Source of the DNA: JAKLIN01 sp964544395
GTDB lineage: Archaea; Nanobdellota; Nanobdellia; Pacearchaeales; GW2011-AR1
Reading direction: 5' to 3'
Assembly: GCA_964544395.1 (NCBI GenBank)
Contig: CAZJAO010000001.1
Span: forward strand, 57,591 to 121,590
Length of the DNA stretch: 64,000 nt
The notes under the pieces are model-generated. The model saw only the letters and a program-made list of their open reading frames with translations, was not told the origin of the DNA and did no database searches. Made by a program: the position numbers and the translations under genes. Below are positions 7,073 through 15,555 of the stretch, piece after piece; positions within the stretch are counted from its first letter, which is position 1; each line of letters opens with the position of its first letter.

Positions 7073-9412
7073 TTATCTGCTCATTCTCTTTCTTGCAGTT
7101 CTAACAAGAGTTGTAGAAACAATAATTACTCCGGAAATTATCATGATAAACAAGAAGTAATATGTTACTGTACCAATGCTAAGCTGAAGATCTCCAGGAA
7201 GCCCATTAAAGAATCCTTCAATGCCATTTAATACTCCTTGGAAGAAATTTGCAGCTTCCTTGGACGTTGTTATACATCTTCCTTCGCCACATCCAAGCTG
7301 GCAATGCTGCGATAAAATCCATACATTGCTTGAACAAACTTGTGAGTCATTCAAAAGACATCGTGTGTTTCCATTATTGCATTCAATAAGCCTTGCAAGA
7401 ATCGTATAATTTGAAAATCCTGGAGAGATTGCAGTAAAGTAATAAAATTGGGAATCCTGCGAAGTCAAATTAGTGGGAAGTGCGGTCCAAGTTCCACCCG
7501 CGTTTCTATACAAGGAGATATTTATTGGGTCGAGATTATTTGCAGACATCCATGAATTATTTACTTGGAAATTAATTGCAACATTAGAAATTTGAGAATC
7601 ATTCACACCAGTAGTCAAAATCTGGAAAGATTGATAGATATGATTGCTCGCTGCAATCTGAAGCTGAACAGGGGGGATTTGTGAAACAGTAACTATTGCA
7701 TTTGAAACCGGCTGATTAGTTGTTATCTGCAATTGTGTGAGCCCAATTGTAGCGGAATTGATGTTCATTGTTATTGGAACACCCGCAGTTGTTGAAAATA
7801 AAGTCGTGCTCGTTGACCCGTTATTTGTGATAATAGCTCCTCCTCCACCCCCGCTTCCTTCGCCGCCGGATGAACCACCATTATTTGATGAACCATTTCC
7901 GTTTGATGACGAATAAGTAAAAGTAATACTTGCAGAACTTTGACTTCCAACGCTATTATTTGCATAAACAATCCAGGTATTAATTCCTGCTGCGGGAGTA
8001 ATAGTAAAACTTGAACATGTTGGGTCCGGCGTTGAATTTGTTATGCCTCCATTCATGCTATACCAACAGGAAGCTAGGGCAACATCTGATGCAGAATAAA
8101 TTAATTGTGGCGCAATGCTATAAGACGAATTTGTTGGAGAGGAGATTGAAACAGTTGGAGCAGCATTGTCTATAGTAATTGTATAATTAGTTGAATTAAA
8201 GGCATAATTTCCCGCGGAATCAACCCCCAAAACATTCCATGTATAAACTCCATTTCCGGGAAAAGTATAAGTCCAACTTGTTGAATTTGAAGTTCCTAAA
8301 AGAGTAGTTAGGTTATAAGAATTAAATGGTGGAATTAAAGATAAGCCCCCATCAAATGCCATTGCAAGGACATTACCAAATGCAGTTCCATTATAAAAAA
8401 TAAATGTCCCATTTGGGAGAATTTTTTGAACATTTCCGCCTTCATTAGCAGCCCACATGTTTACACCGTCAAATGCAATTCCGAAAGGATAATAGCCAAT
8501 AGGACCTCCAGTATAATTTGTCATTGTACCATTAGGAGATACTTTTGTTATATTACCCGGAGCAACACCATTTCCCGCATTAGAAGTCCACATATTTGTT
8601 CCATCAAAAGCTATTTTATAATTTGAAGTTCCGGTTCCGAGGTATGTTGTCATGGTTCCATTGGGTGCAACTTTTGTAACACTATTACATCCATAATTCG
8701 TAGTCCACATGTTTACACCGTCAAATGCAATTCCGACAGGATTGCATCCTGTTCCTGAATAAGTAGTCATTCCCCCTGTTGAATTTACTTTAGTAACACT
8801 ACTGCCTCCAGTATTAGCCACCCACATGTTTACACCGTCAAATGCAATTCCGCTCGGAGCAGAACCTGTTCCTGAATAAGTAGTCATTCCCCCTGTTGAA
8901 TTTACTTTAGTAACACTATTACCACCATTATTAGCGGTCCACATGTTTACACCGTCAAATGCAATATCATCGGGACCACTTCCCGTACTGCTATAAGTTA
9001 CCATGGTTCCATTTGGAAAAACTTTTGTAACACTGTTTCCGCCAGCATTAGCGGTCCACATGTTTACACCGTCAAATACTATTGCACTAGGACTATTTCC
9101 AGTCGCAGTATAGTTAGCAATAATTGTCCCATTTGGGAGGACTTTTGACACAGCAGCGGTAGTAGTTACAGCCGCCCACATATTTCCCGCTCTGCCGACA
9201 TTAATTCTGTCTCCTGTTGAGTCCCAGACAAACAATCTTGCACTTTGAAGAGGAACCGCACTGGATAAACTAACTAAAAGTGTCTGAGTAGGATTAGTGG
9301 AATAGATATTGCTGGAAGCATTAAGATTTACTATAGGAGCTGCAGATAAAAAATTAAATAATAAAACAAAAAACACTAAAGAAATTACTAATATCAACCT
9401 CTTTCTATGCAT
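7073..9412 (-). CDS. Secreted beta-propeller surface protein with C-terminal membrane anchor
   Basis: 779 residues. A signal peptide (first ~25) leads into about seven propeller blades with the repeating core FDGVNMW...SVTKV, in the style of NHL/virginiamycin-lyase-like propellers. Next come an Ig-like domain (about 440-520), a Gly/Ser-rich linker, and a domain ending in FTAISPGFSNYTIL. That domain resembles the PGF-pre-PGF domain of archaeal surface proteins. A cysteine-rich patch and one membrane helix (about 748-768) with a basic tail end the protein. It is probably displayed on the cell surface for binding; no catalytic residues are apparent. Confidence 0.8.
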   Translation of the reverse strand: MHRKRLILVISLVFFVLLFNFLSAAPIVNLNASSNIYSTNPTQTLLVSLSSAVPLQSARLFVWDSTGDRINVGRAGNMWAAVTTTAAVSKVLPNGTIIANYTATGNSPSAIVFDGVNMWTANAGGNSVTKVFPNGTMVTYSSTGSGPDDIAFDGVNMWTANNGGNSVTKVNSTGGMTTYSGTGSAPSGIAFDGVNMWVANTGGSSVTKVNSTGGMTTYSGTGCNPVGIAFDGVNMWTTNYGCNSVTKVAPNGTMTTYLGTGTSNYKIAFDGTNMWTSNAGNGVAPGNITKVSPNGTMTNYTGGPIGYYPFGIAFDGVNMWAANEGGNVQKILPNGTFIFYNGTAFGNVLAMAFDGGLSLIPPFNSYNLTTLLGTSNSTSWTYTFPGNGVYTWNVLGVDSAGNYAFNSTNYTITIDNAAPTVSISSPTNSSYSIAPQLIYSASDVALASCWYSMNGGITNSTPDPTCSSFTITPAAGINTWIVYANNSVGSQSSASITFTYSSSNGNGSSNNGGSSGGEGSGGGGGAIITNNGSTSTTLFSTTAGVPITMNINSATIGLTQLQITTNQPVSNAIVTVSQIPPVQLQIAASNHIYQSFQILTTGVNDSQISNVAINFQVNNSWMSANNLDPINISLYRNAGGTWTALPTNLTSQDSQFYYFTAISPGFSNYTILARLIECNNGNTRCLLNDSQVCSSNVWILSQHCQLGCGEGRCITTSKEAANFFQGVLNGIEGFFNGLPGDLQLSIGTVTYYFLFIMIISGVIIVSTTLVRTARKRMSR
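8440..9180 (-). repeat. 117-bp coding tandem repeats (propeller blades)
   Basis: The string GTTTACACCG (plus strand) recurs at 8711, 8828, 8945 and 9062, exactly 117 bp apart. It also occurs at 8459, and a diverged copy sits between (near 8585). Each unit encodes 39 residues, one propeller blade. Conservation at the DNA level, including silent positions, suggests recent duplication or gene conversion among the central blades. Confidence 0.85.
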
Positions 9413-9516
9413 AATTTATACAATAAAACCGGATATAAAAATCTTCTTATATCCTCTGGCGAAACATTTAAAAGTAGTTTACCATCTGGATATATACATC
9501 AAAAAATATACTTAAA

Positions 9517-9783
9517 ATGAAAGACAACTTTGATATCTTTTTTAGAAGAAAGCCGGCTTTGATGCTGGTTTATTTGAAAAAGAACACAAGGATGAGATAT
9601 GGCAGTATTCTTGCAAAAGAAGTTGACTGCACTTACAGCCATGCTGTAAAGATTTTGCAAACCTTGGAAAAGCTGGGTTTGGTTCTGTTTGAGAAAAAGG
9701 GGCGAGTTAAGCTGATAAAGCTTACAAAGAAAGGAAAAGAAGTAGCAGATCACATTGAACTTATACAAGATCTTGTAAAGTAA
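9517..9783 (+). CDS. Small winged-helix transcription regulator
   Basis: 88 residues forming a winged helix-turn-helix of the MarR/ArsR-like kind: YGSILAKEVDCTYSHAVKIL is the recognition region and GLVLFEKKGRVKLIKLTKKG the wing. There is no ligand domain. Archaeal DNA-binding regulators of this size usually act as dimers. It stands alone between the propeller protein and the helicase, with an AT-rich upstream region and a probably leaderless start. The target is unknown. Confidence 0.8.
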   Translation: MKDNFDIFFRRKPALMLVYLKKNTRMRYGSILAKEVDCTYSHAVKILQTLEKLGLVLFEKKGRVKLIKLTKKGKEVADHIELIQDLVK

Positions 9784-9920
9784 ACCTCGCCTTGTAAATA
9801 CTTGAAACTCAAATATGAGATTGCCAGTTATAACAACTCGTTTTCTCAAAAAAATTCTATATTACTTGGAAAGTAGAACAAAAGTTTATTATAATCCCAT
9901 TAATCCATCAAATATCCAAA

Positions 9921-12521
9921 ATGACAAAAATCACAGAAGCAGAAAAAAGCGAAAGCTCTGAAATCAAGAAAATCCTTCATCCTCTTGTTAGAGATTGGTT
10001 CTTTTCCAAATTCAAGGATTTCTCGCCTACTCAAGAATATGGAGTTTTGAACATCTGGAATAGAAAAGACATCCTTATTTCAGCACCAACAGGGGGAACA
10101 AAAACTCTTACAGCTTTTCTATCAATTCTTAATTACTTAGTTATTCAGGCTGAAAATGGAAGTTTGGAAGACAGAATCTACGCGGTTTATACTTCTCCAT
10201 TGAAAGCTCTTAGCAATGATATTCACAAGAATCTAATTGAACCTCTTGAAGAAATAAACAAATTGGCTGAAGAAAGAGGAATTAAGTTGCAGAAAATTCG
10301 TGTTGGTTTGAGAACAGGCGATACAACAACAGCAGAAAGAGCAAAGATGGCAAGAAAAGCGCCCCATATTTTTGTTACAACACCAGAATCATTGGCAATT
10401 GTCTTAACAAGTCCAAAATTTGTTGATAATATGAGGGCAGTAGAATTCTGCATAGTGGATGAGATTCACGCTTTTGATAACAAAAGAGGAGTCTATTTGA
10501 GCTTGACTTTGGAAAGGTTGAATGAAATAAGCAACATCTGGCCTACAAAGGTTGGATTGAGTGCAACAATAGAGCCGATGGAAGAAGTCGGAATGTTCCT
10601 TGTCGGAGAAGGAGATGAAAGAGAAGTTGCAATCGCAAGAGTTCCAATGACAAAGAAATTGGATATAGCTGTTCTTACACCTACAAAAGATTTGATTGAA
10701 GATGTAAATATTTTCAACGGCATGTATGATCTGCTTGGAAAGTTAATTCGTGAACATAAAACAACTTTGATTTTTACTAATACAAGGTCTGCAACAGAAA
10801 GGATTGTAAATAATCTGAAAGAAAAATTCCCAACAGAATATGGGGAAGATAATATCGCAGCACATCATTCTTCTCTTTCAAAAGCCCATAGGTTTGATGT
10901 AGAAGAAAAATTAAGAAATGGAGAATTAAAAGTTGTTGTATGTTCTACGTCTTTGGAATTGGGAATTGATATTGGTTATATCGATTTGGTTATTATGATT
11001 GGTTCGCCAAAATCTTCAGCAAGAGCATTGCAAAGATTAGGAAGAGCAGGACACAAATTGCACGATATAGCCAAAGGAAGATTCATTGTAACAGAAAGAG
11101 ATGATTTAGTTGAATGTTCTGTAATCCAGAAAGAAATGATTGAAAAGAAAATCAACAAGGTATATTTCCCTAAGAATTGCCTTGATGTTCTTGCACAGCA
11201 GATTTATGGAATGGCTATTTACAAAATCTGGGATATTGAAGAGCTTTTCAAGACAATAAAAGGAAGCTATTGTTATGCAACTCTTCCAAAGAAAGACTTT
11301 TTGGATATTATTAGTTATCTTGCAGGAGAATACGATTTAGAAAAGAATTATGTCTATGGAAAAATCTGGTATGACCCAATTACAAAGCAGGTTGGAAAGA
11401 AAGGAAAGATGGCAAGAGTTTTGTACATGACGAATATTGGAACAATTCCTGATGAATCTTTCATAACAGTAAAATTAGCAAAGACACAGGAGCAGATTGG
11501 GTTCATTGATGAAGGTTTCATGGAAAGAATGAAGAAAGGAGATGTTTTCGTTCTTGGAGGAAAGAAATATCAGTTCTCTTATTCAAGAGGAATGAATCTT
11601 TATGTTAATTCAGCAGAACAGCTTTCTCCTACAATTCCTTCATGGTTTTCAGAAATGCTTCCTTTAAGTTTTGATTCTGGCTTGGAAATAAACAGATTCA
11701 GGTTCATGATGCATGAAAGATTCTCTTCTAATAAACCAAGAAAAGAAATTGAAGAATTCATTTGTGAATATCTTTACATTCCTATTGAAACAGCAAGAAA
11801 GATTTATGATTATTTTTACGAACAGCACAAGTTCCTTGGAATTCCAAATGAAAAGTTGATGATTGTTGAAAGATACAAGGGAGAAAAGAAATTCTTAATT
11901 TTCCATAGCATGTATGGCCGTCGTGTGAACGATGCACTTTCAAGAGCATTCGGTTTCATTGTTGGACAAGAAGGAGAAAGAGATGTTGAAATGGGAATAA
12001 ATGATAATGGATTTTATCTTGCAGGAGAAAAATTCTTGAATATTGAAAAAGCTCTCAACTCTTTAACGCCAGATAATATAGAAGAAGTTTTGAAAGAAGC
12101 AATTGAAAAGACAGATGTTCTTGCAAGAAGATTCCGACATTGTGCCACGAGAAGTTTAATGATTCTTAGAAATTACAAGGGAAATAATAAGACGGTTGGA
12201 AAGCAGCAAATGAAATCTCACTTCCTCTTGCACGCAGTAAAAAAGATAACAAATGAATTCCCAATCCTCCGTGAAGCCAGACGAGAAGTTTTGGAGGATT
12301 TGATGGATGTTCAGAATGCAAAGAAAGTTCTTCAATGGATAAAAGACGGAAAAGTAAAACTCAAGTTCATTGATACGATTCTCCCCTCTCCTTTTGCAAC
12401 CAATCTCATCATCCAAGGTTATAGCGACCTCATCAGGATAGAAGACAAGCAGAACTTCCTCAGAAGAATGCATGAGCTCCACATGAAAGAGATTTCAAGG
12501 GGAATGGGACTGGAATTTTAA
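9921..12521 (+). CDS. lhr: Lhr-like superfamily 2 DNA helicase
   Basis: 866 residues. The helicase core has motif I APTGGTKT (residues 55-62), motif II VDEIH, motif III SAT, and motif VI QRLGRAGH. A long Lhr-type C-terminal region (winged helix plus Lhr core) follows. Lhr proteins are ATP-dependent 3'-5' helicases in repair and RNA-DNA metabolism. Motif I is odd: the usual Gly before the catalytic Lys is Thr (T60, codon ACA at 10098-10100). All other motifs look intact. A TATA-like TTTATTATAAT lies about 30 nt upstream of the ATG. Confidence 0.88.
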   Translation: MTKITEAEKSESSEIKKILHPLVRDWFFSKFKDFSPTQEYGVLNIWNRKDILISAPTGGTKTLTAFLSILNYLVIQAENGSLEDRIYAVYTSPLKALSNDIHKNLIEPLEEINKLAEERGIKLQKIRVGLRTGDTTTAERAKMARKAPHIFVTTPESLAIVLTSPKFVDNMRAVEFCIVDEIHAFDNKRGVYLSLTLERLNEISNIWPTKVGLSATIEPMEEVGMFLVGEGDEREVAIARVPMTKKLDIAVLTPTKDLIEDVNIFNGMYDLLGKLIREHKTTLIFTNTRSATERIVNNLKEKFPTEYGEDNIAAHHSSLSKAHRFDVEEKLRNGELKVVVCSTSLELGIDIGYIDLVIMIGSPKSSARALQRLGRAGHKLHDIAKGRFIVTERDDLVECSVIQKEMIEKKINKVYFPKNCLDVLAQQIYGMAIYKIWDIEELFKTIKGSYCYATLPKKDFLDIISYLAGEYDLEKNYVYGKIWYDPITKQVGKKGKMARVLYMTNIGTIPDESFITVKLAKTQEQIGFIDEGFMERMKKGDVFVLGGKKYQFSYSRGMNLYVNSAEQLSPTIPSWFSEMLPLSFDSGLEINRFRFMMHERFSSNKPRKEIEEFICEYLYIPIETARKIYDYFYEQHKFLGIPNEKLMIVERYKGEKKFLIFHSMYGRRVNDALSRAFGFIVGQEGERDVEMGINDNGFYLAGEKFLNIEKALNSLTPDNIEEVLKEAIEKTDVLARRFRHCATRSLMILRNYKGNNKTVGKQQMKSHFLLHAVKKITNEFPILREARREVLEDLMDVQNAKKVLQWIKDGKVKLKFIDTILPSPFATNLIIQGYSDLIRIEDKQNFLRRMHELHMKEISRGMGLEF

Positions 12522-12612
12522 GAATTATTGTCCTTCACTTTTAACTCAAAAAATAACTAGAAATATAAAAAATCTCCCCACACAAAGAAAATAAAAAAAA
12601 TAAAATTTGTTC

Positions 12613-12810
12613 TTACTTGCACATCTTGCAGCCAGGCATTAGCAATTCAATCAATCCCCATAAAACAAGGATTCCTCCGATGAATGCTACCCAGTTCAAA
12701 AAGCCCCAGTACATGTTTGCAAGGATAAGTATACCAAGAATTAACATCTTAGCCCCCATCATTTTCTTGTGTACCATCCAGTGCTTGCTGTCGTTCATAT
12801 CTTTTGCCAT
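12613..12810 (-). CDS. Small two-helix membrane protein
   Basis: 65 residues: a charged N-terminus, two hydrophobic helices, and a C-terminal CKMCK motif that could bind metal. I do not recognise a family. A strong SD (AAGGAGG) ends about 7 nt before the ATG, and the gene follows another small membrane gene by 30 bp. It is therefore probably the second cistron of a two-gene mRNA, for which an SD is needed. Confidence 0.65.
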   Translation of the reverse strand: MAKDMNDSKHWMVHKKMMGAKMLILGILILANMYWGFLNWVAFIGGILVLWGLIELLMPGCKMCK

Positions 12811-12840
12811 TTATTTACCTCCTTTCATTCTCATTTAGTA

Positions 12841-13041
12841 TTATCTCCCTCTGTAAATACGATTAACAATTATACCGATGCCGATAACTATCAAAATTAA
12901 TGGAACCCAAGGAAGACTTATTGTCAGGACATTAAGTTCATTCAAGAACCAAACTACCCCAATCAATAAAATGAGAATTCCAAAAATTGGAAACACTCTT
13001 CCTTTATGTCTTGCATGCCTTTCACTTCTTTTTCTTGCCAT
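12841..13041 (-). CDS. Small two-helix membrane protein, LiaF-TM/DUF5668-like
   Basis: 66 residues with a basic N-terminus (MARKRSERHARHKGR), two hydrophobic helices separated by LNVLTISLPW, and a basic end. The pattern fits the short DUF5668/LiaI-LiaF transmembrane module, found in envelope-stress proteins of bacteria. First gene of a pair with the 65-residue membrane protein downstream. Function unknown; the family assignment rests on the hydrophobic pattern. Confidence 0.6.
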   Translation of the reverse strand: MARKRSERHARHKGRVFPIFGILILLIGVVWFLNELNVLTISLPWVPLILIVIGIGIIVNRIYRGR

Positions 13042-13055
13042 CTTTTTTAGTATGA

Positions 13056-13217
13056 TTAAAATTGTCCTGTCTCAGTAAATTTCTTCATCAGCTTTTCAGT
13101 AATGATTTGTGGAGCAAAACCTTTTCTGCTGCATGCTTTTACAAACTCATCATAAGTTTGTCGGTCAATGTTCCAATCAATCTTCATTTTCTGCGGGCCT
13201 TTTGGATATGATGCCAT
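13056..13217 (-). CDS. Small protein, possible ribbon-helix-helix fold
   Basis: A 53-residue ORF (MASYPKGPQKMKIDWNIDRQ...) with one start and a clean stop. A short beta-like segment (MKIDWNI) is followed by two predicted helices (TYDEFVKACSRKG and PQIITEKLMKKFTE). This is the layout of ribbon-helix-helix DNA-binding proteins, though it is too short to be certain. It fills an otherwise empty gap and runs in the same direction as its neighbours. Confidence 0.55.
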   Translation of the reverse strand: MASYPKGPQKMKIDWNIDRQTYDEFVKACSRKGFAPQIITEKLMKKFTETGQF

Positions 13218-13247
13218 AATGAAATTATAAAAAAGAACTTTATAAAT

Positions 13248-13622
13248 TTATTTCATCGCTTCTTTGGATTCATTCATTTCTGCTTGTTCTTTTAGAATTT
13301 GTTTTATTATTGTAGCTGGCACTTTTTGGTCGAACTTGATTTGTATTCTTTTTTGTCCTGTTGCATAACCCTCTTTTTCAAGCGTTTTACAATCGCTATC
13401 TTGAATATCTGAACCAAAGCCTAAGGCAACGTGATGTTTGTATTCAGCAAAGTGTGTAAGGATGCCGTGATATTTATATAATGGAAAGCCCCAGCTTATT
13501 CCTTCTTCTGCGCCAGGCACTGCCGATTTTATTATCGCTCTTATTTCTCTAAGTTTAGATTGCGCGTCTTTTGAAGCGCTTGCAATATATTCATCAACGT
13601 TTTTTACTGAATAGTTTTTCAT
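13248..13622 (-). CDS. DUF1801/YdhG-family protein
   Basis: 124 residues matching the DUF1801 (YdhG/YobT-like) family: an N-terminal helix with DEYIASAS, EGISWGFPLYKYHG in the middle, and KRIQIKFDQKVP near the end. Family members are small single-domain proteins of uncertain role, sometimes linked to iron handling. The ATG overlaps the TGA of the zinc-ribbon gene upstream (ATGA), so the two are translationally coupled. Confidence 0.8.
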   Translation of the reverse strand: MKNYSVKNVDEYIASASKDAQSKLREIRAIIKSAVPGAEEGISWGFPLYKYHGILTHFAEYKHHVALGFGSDIQDSDCKTLEKEGYATGQKRIQIKFDQKVPATIIKQILKEQAEMNESKEAMK

Positions 13623-13783
13623 AAAGTTAATTTAAATTTTTTCTTTGTAACAGCGCTAACAGAATTTTTATGTCCACAATGAGGACAACTAATCTGTTGG
13701 GTCATTCTTCCAGTCAGCATCTCTGGTAAAATTCCAAAAAACTTTCCGCACCTACGACTTCTACATTTCTGTAAAAATCTCAT
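13619..13783 (-). CDS. Very small zinc-ribbon protein
   Basis: 54 residues. Four cysteines form a ribbon: KCRSRRCGKFF near the start and ISCPHCGHKN near residue 31-40 (C-x4-C and C-x2-C). A basic tail follows. Its TGA stop overlaps the ATG of the DUF1801 gene by 4 nt, the sort of overlap used for translational coupling, which supports it as a real gene despite its size. Probably nucleic-acid- or protein-binding; no family name is claimed. Confidence 0.7.
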   Translation of the reverse strand: MRFLQKCRSRRCGKFFGILPEMLTGRMTQQISCPHCGHKNSVSAVTKKKFKLTL

Positions 13784-13833
13784 ATTTTATATTAGACAGT
13801 GAACTATATAAATATTAAGAAAGAAAATTTTAT

Positions 13834-14589
13834 ATGAAACTTTCAGAAATCAAAAACAAAGGGCAGGGATATATCTTCATAGACAAGACTGTATTTTTCC
13901 CTGAGCTTGGAATTCTAGCTGTTGGTGATTTGCATTTGGGCTATGAATTAATGTTAAGGCAGTCTGGGGTCGGTTTGCCTGAATCTCAAATTGATGAAAT
14001 CATAGATGATTTGAAAAAAACATTTGCTAAGATAAAAGAATCGGGTTTTTCTGTAAAAAAGATAATTTTTCTTGGAGATATAAAGCATTACTTTGGATTT
14101 GAATACAAGGAAAGAAGAATTTTCGATGAAATTTTGGATTTTCTTAAAACTTATTTTGAAGACAAGGATATTATCTTGATAAAGGGAAATCATGACAAGA
14201 TGGATTATTCTGGAAAGAAAATGAAAAATTATCTTATCAAGGATGGCGTCTGTTTCATTCACGGGCACATTGCTTTTCCTGAAATTTATGACAAAGAAGT
14301 AAAGACAATTGTGATGGGGCACTTGCATCCTTCAGTAATAATATCAGACCGAGCAAATGTGAAGAGAGAAAAATTCAAATGCTTCCTTGTAGGAAAATTC
14401 CATGACAAGCAAATCATAATTCTTCCAAGCTTCTTCGAAACAATTGAAGGAACAAGTGTTAATGATTATGGAGAAGATTACCAGAATTATTTTTCAATAG
14501 TTCCAAAAGATGTTGTCATGAATTCAGAAATTTTCGTAATTGGAAAAGATGAAGTTTATGATTTCGGGAAAGTCAAGAATTTGGATTAA
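13834..14589 (+). CDS. Archaeal SbcD-related metallophosphoesterase
   Basis: 251 residues with VGDLHLGYE, LGDIKH, KGNHDK, GHIAF and MGHLHP. These are the two-metal ligands of calcineurin-like phosphoesterases. The LHLGYE and MGHLHPS variants are typical of the archaeal SbcD-related group (TIGR00024), which in other archaea tends to accompany lhr helicases; lhr lies 1.3 kb upstream here. That suggests a nuclease or phosphatase in DNA repair, but the activity is not established. The start is leaderless with an AT-rich box upstream. Confidence 0.85.
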   Translation: MKLSEIKNKGQGYIFIDKTVFFPELGILAVGDLHLGYELMLRQSGVGLPESQIDEIIDDLKKTFAKIKESGFSVKKIIFLGDIKHYFGFEYKERRIFDEILDFLKTYFEDKDIILIKGNHDKMDYSGKKMKNYLIKDGVCFIHGHIAFPEIYDKEVKTIVMGHLHPSVIISDRANVKREKFKCFLVGKFHDKQIIILPSFFETIEGTSVNDYGEDYQNYFSIVPKDVVMNSEIFVIGKDEVYDFGKVKNLD

Positions 14590-14625
14590 AAAAATTTATA
14601 TATTCCTTGTCCTCCTTAATTAAAG

Positions 14626-14820
14626 ATGGTGATGCAGTATAAATTAAAAGGAGAAACTCGCTGGAAGAAATATCCTGGCAAAGACAAGATTGAGGGTTCT
14701 GTAAGCAAATACAATTTCAGATTGCTTAACGCATCAAAAACAAAAGTTCTCGTTCCTTCGGGGTCATATGCAAAAGTCCTAAAAAGATTCAGGCAGATAG
14801 AATTCTTCAAACACAGATAA
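14626..14820 (+). CDS. Small basic hypothetical protein
   Basis: 64 residues (MVMQYKLKGETRWKKYPG...), strongly basic, with a beta-rich pattern such as VSKYNFRLLNA and TKVLVPSG. TATA-like TTTATATA lies about 28 nt upstream of the ATG. A second ATG two codons in is also possible. I do not recognise the family; it could be a small nucleic-acid-binding protein. Confidence 0.6.
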   Translation: MVMQYKLKGETRWKKYPGKDKIEGSVSKYNFRLLNASKTKVLVPSGSYAKVLKRFRQIEFFKHR

Positions 14821-14882
14821 AGCTCAAACCATATTAAATAAAAAGAATAATAGAAATATTTTATATAAAGTTTTTGGAAGAA

Positions 14883-15107
14883 TTATCTTTTTTTCTTTTT
14901 TCCCTTTCTTCTGAAAATTTCTGAGACATCTTTTTTTACCCGTACCGCTTCATCCTTAAGGTCAACTATCGCTCCAGCAACCTTCTGAACTTTTTTCTTC
15001 TGGGTTGTATCACTCTTTAATTCCTTAGCTGATTTTTTAATAGAATGTTTTATCTTCTTAGAAGCAGACTTCAATTTCTTCTTGCCCCTCTTAACCACCT
15101 TATTCAT
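14883..15107 (-). CDS. Lysine-rich small protein
   Basis: 74 residues with about a third lysine or arginine. A helical, heptad-like middle (VQKVAGAIVDLKDEAVRVKK) lies between two basic ends. It is likely to bind nucleic acid or to be a chromatin-like or ribosome-associated factor by charge alone; no known domain is visible. It lies directly downstream of tRNA-Lys on the same strand, 42 bp away. Confidence 0.55.
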   Translation of the reverse strand: MNKVVKRGKKKLKSASKKIKHSIKKSAKELKSDTTQKKKVQKVAGAIVDLKDEAVRVKKDVSEIFRRKGKKKKR

Positions 15108-15149
15108 TATAATATATACTTTGCAGAATATATAAAGCTATCTTAAAAA

Positions 15150-15223
15150 TGGCCCCGATGGGATTTGGACCCACGACACCTAGATTAAGAGTCTAGTGCT
15201 CTACCAAGCTGAGCTACGGAGCC
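15150..15223 (-). tRNA. tRNA-Lys (CUU anticodon)
   Basis: A full cloverleaf on the minus strand: acceptor GGCTCCG/CGGGGCC (one T-G pair), D stem GCTC/GAGC, anticodon stem CTAGA/TCTAG around loop CTCTTAA (anticodon CTT), T stem GTGGG/CCCAT, and discriminator A. No CCA is encoded and there is no intron. Confidence 0.95.
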
Positions 15224-15283
15224 ATTAATTAATACAATTAAAATTTGAGAAAATTCTTTAAATATCTATCTCCTTATAATAAA

Positions 15284-15514
15284 ATGCCGAAAAAAATAAT
15301 TGAGAAAGAAAAAATCAAACATAAAGACAGAGGCGAAGGAATTGTAAAAGAAAAAGATGTTTTTGCTGATTACAAGCATAAATGCAAAAAGTGTGGCTAT
15401 GGAAAAGCAGAAGTCATGGATTTAGGCGCGCAATATTCTGATGAGAATGAATTAGTCATGATAAAATGCGGCAAATGCGGCTATACTGAAAGAGTCGATA
15501 AGAAAACGAGCTAA
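15284..15514 (+). CDS. TFIIS/RpoM-type zinc-ribbon protein
   Basis: 76 residues from the ATG at 15284; an earlier start at 15245 would add 13 residues that overlap the promoter region. A lysine-rich N-terminus precedes a C-terminal ribbon with CKKCG and CGKCG. Between the ribbon halves, SDENE occupies the place of the acidic hairpin of TFIIS/TFS. It may therefore interact with RNA polymerase, but it lacks the N-terminal domain of true TFS, which is encoded at 15989. Confidence 0.65.
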   Translation: MPKKIIEKEKIKHKDRGEGIVKEKDVFADYKHKCKKCGYGKAEVMDLGAQYSDENELVMIKCGKCGYTERVDKKTS

Positions 15515-15555
15515 ACTATACAAATATTTATATTTCTTAATGTAGAAATCGAATT

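Noticed and set aside
8440..9180. 117-bp repeats as a CRISPR or satellite array
   Set aside because: The repeats are in frame and encode propeller blades; there are no unique spacers between identical repeats.
12522..12612. Gap after lhr
   Set aside because: AT-rich, no convincing ORF or RNA; only A/T runs that might end transcripts.
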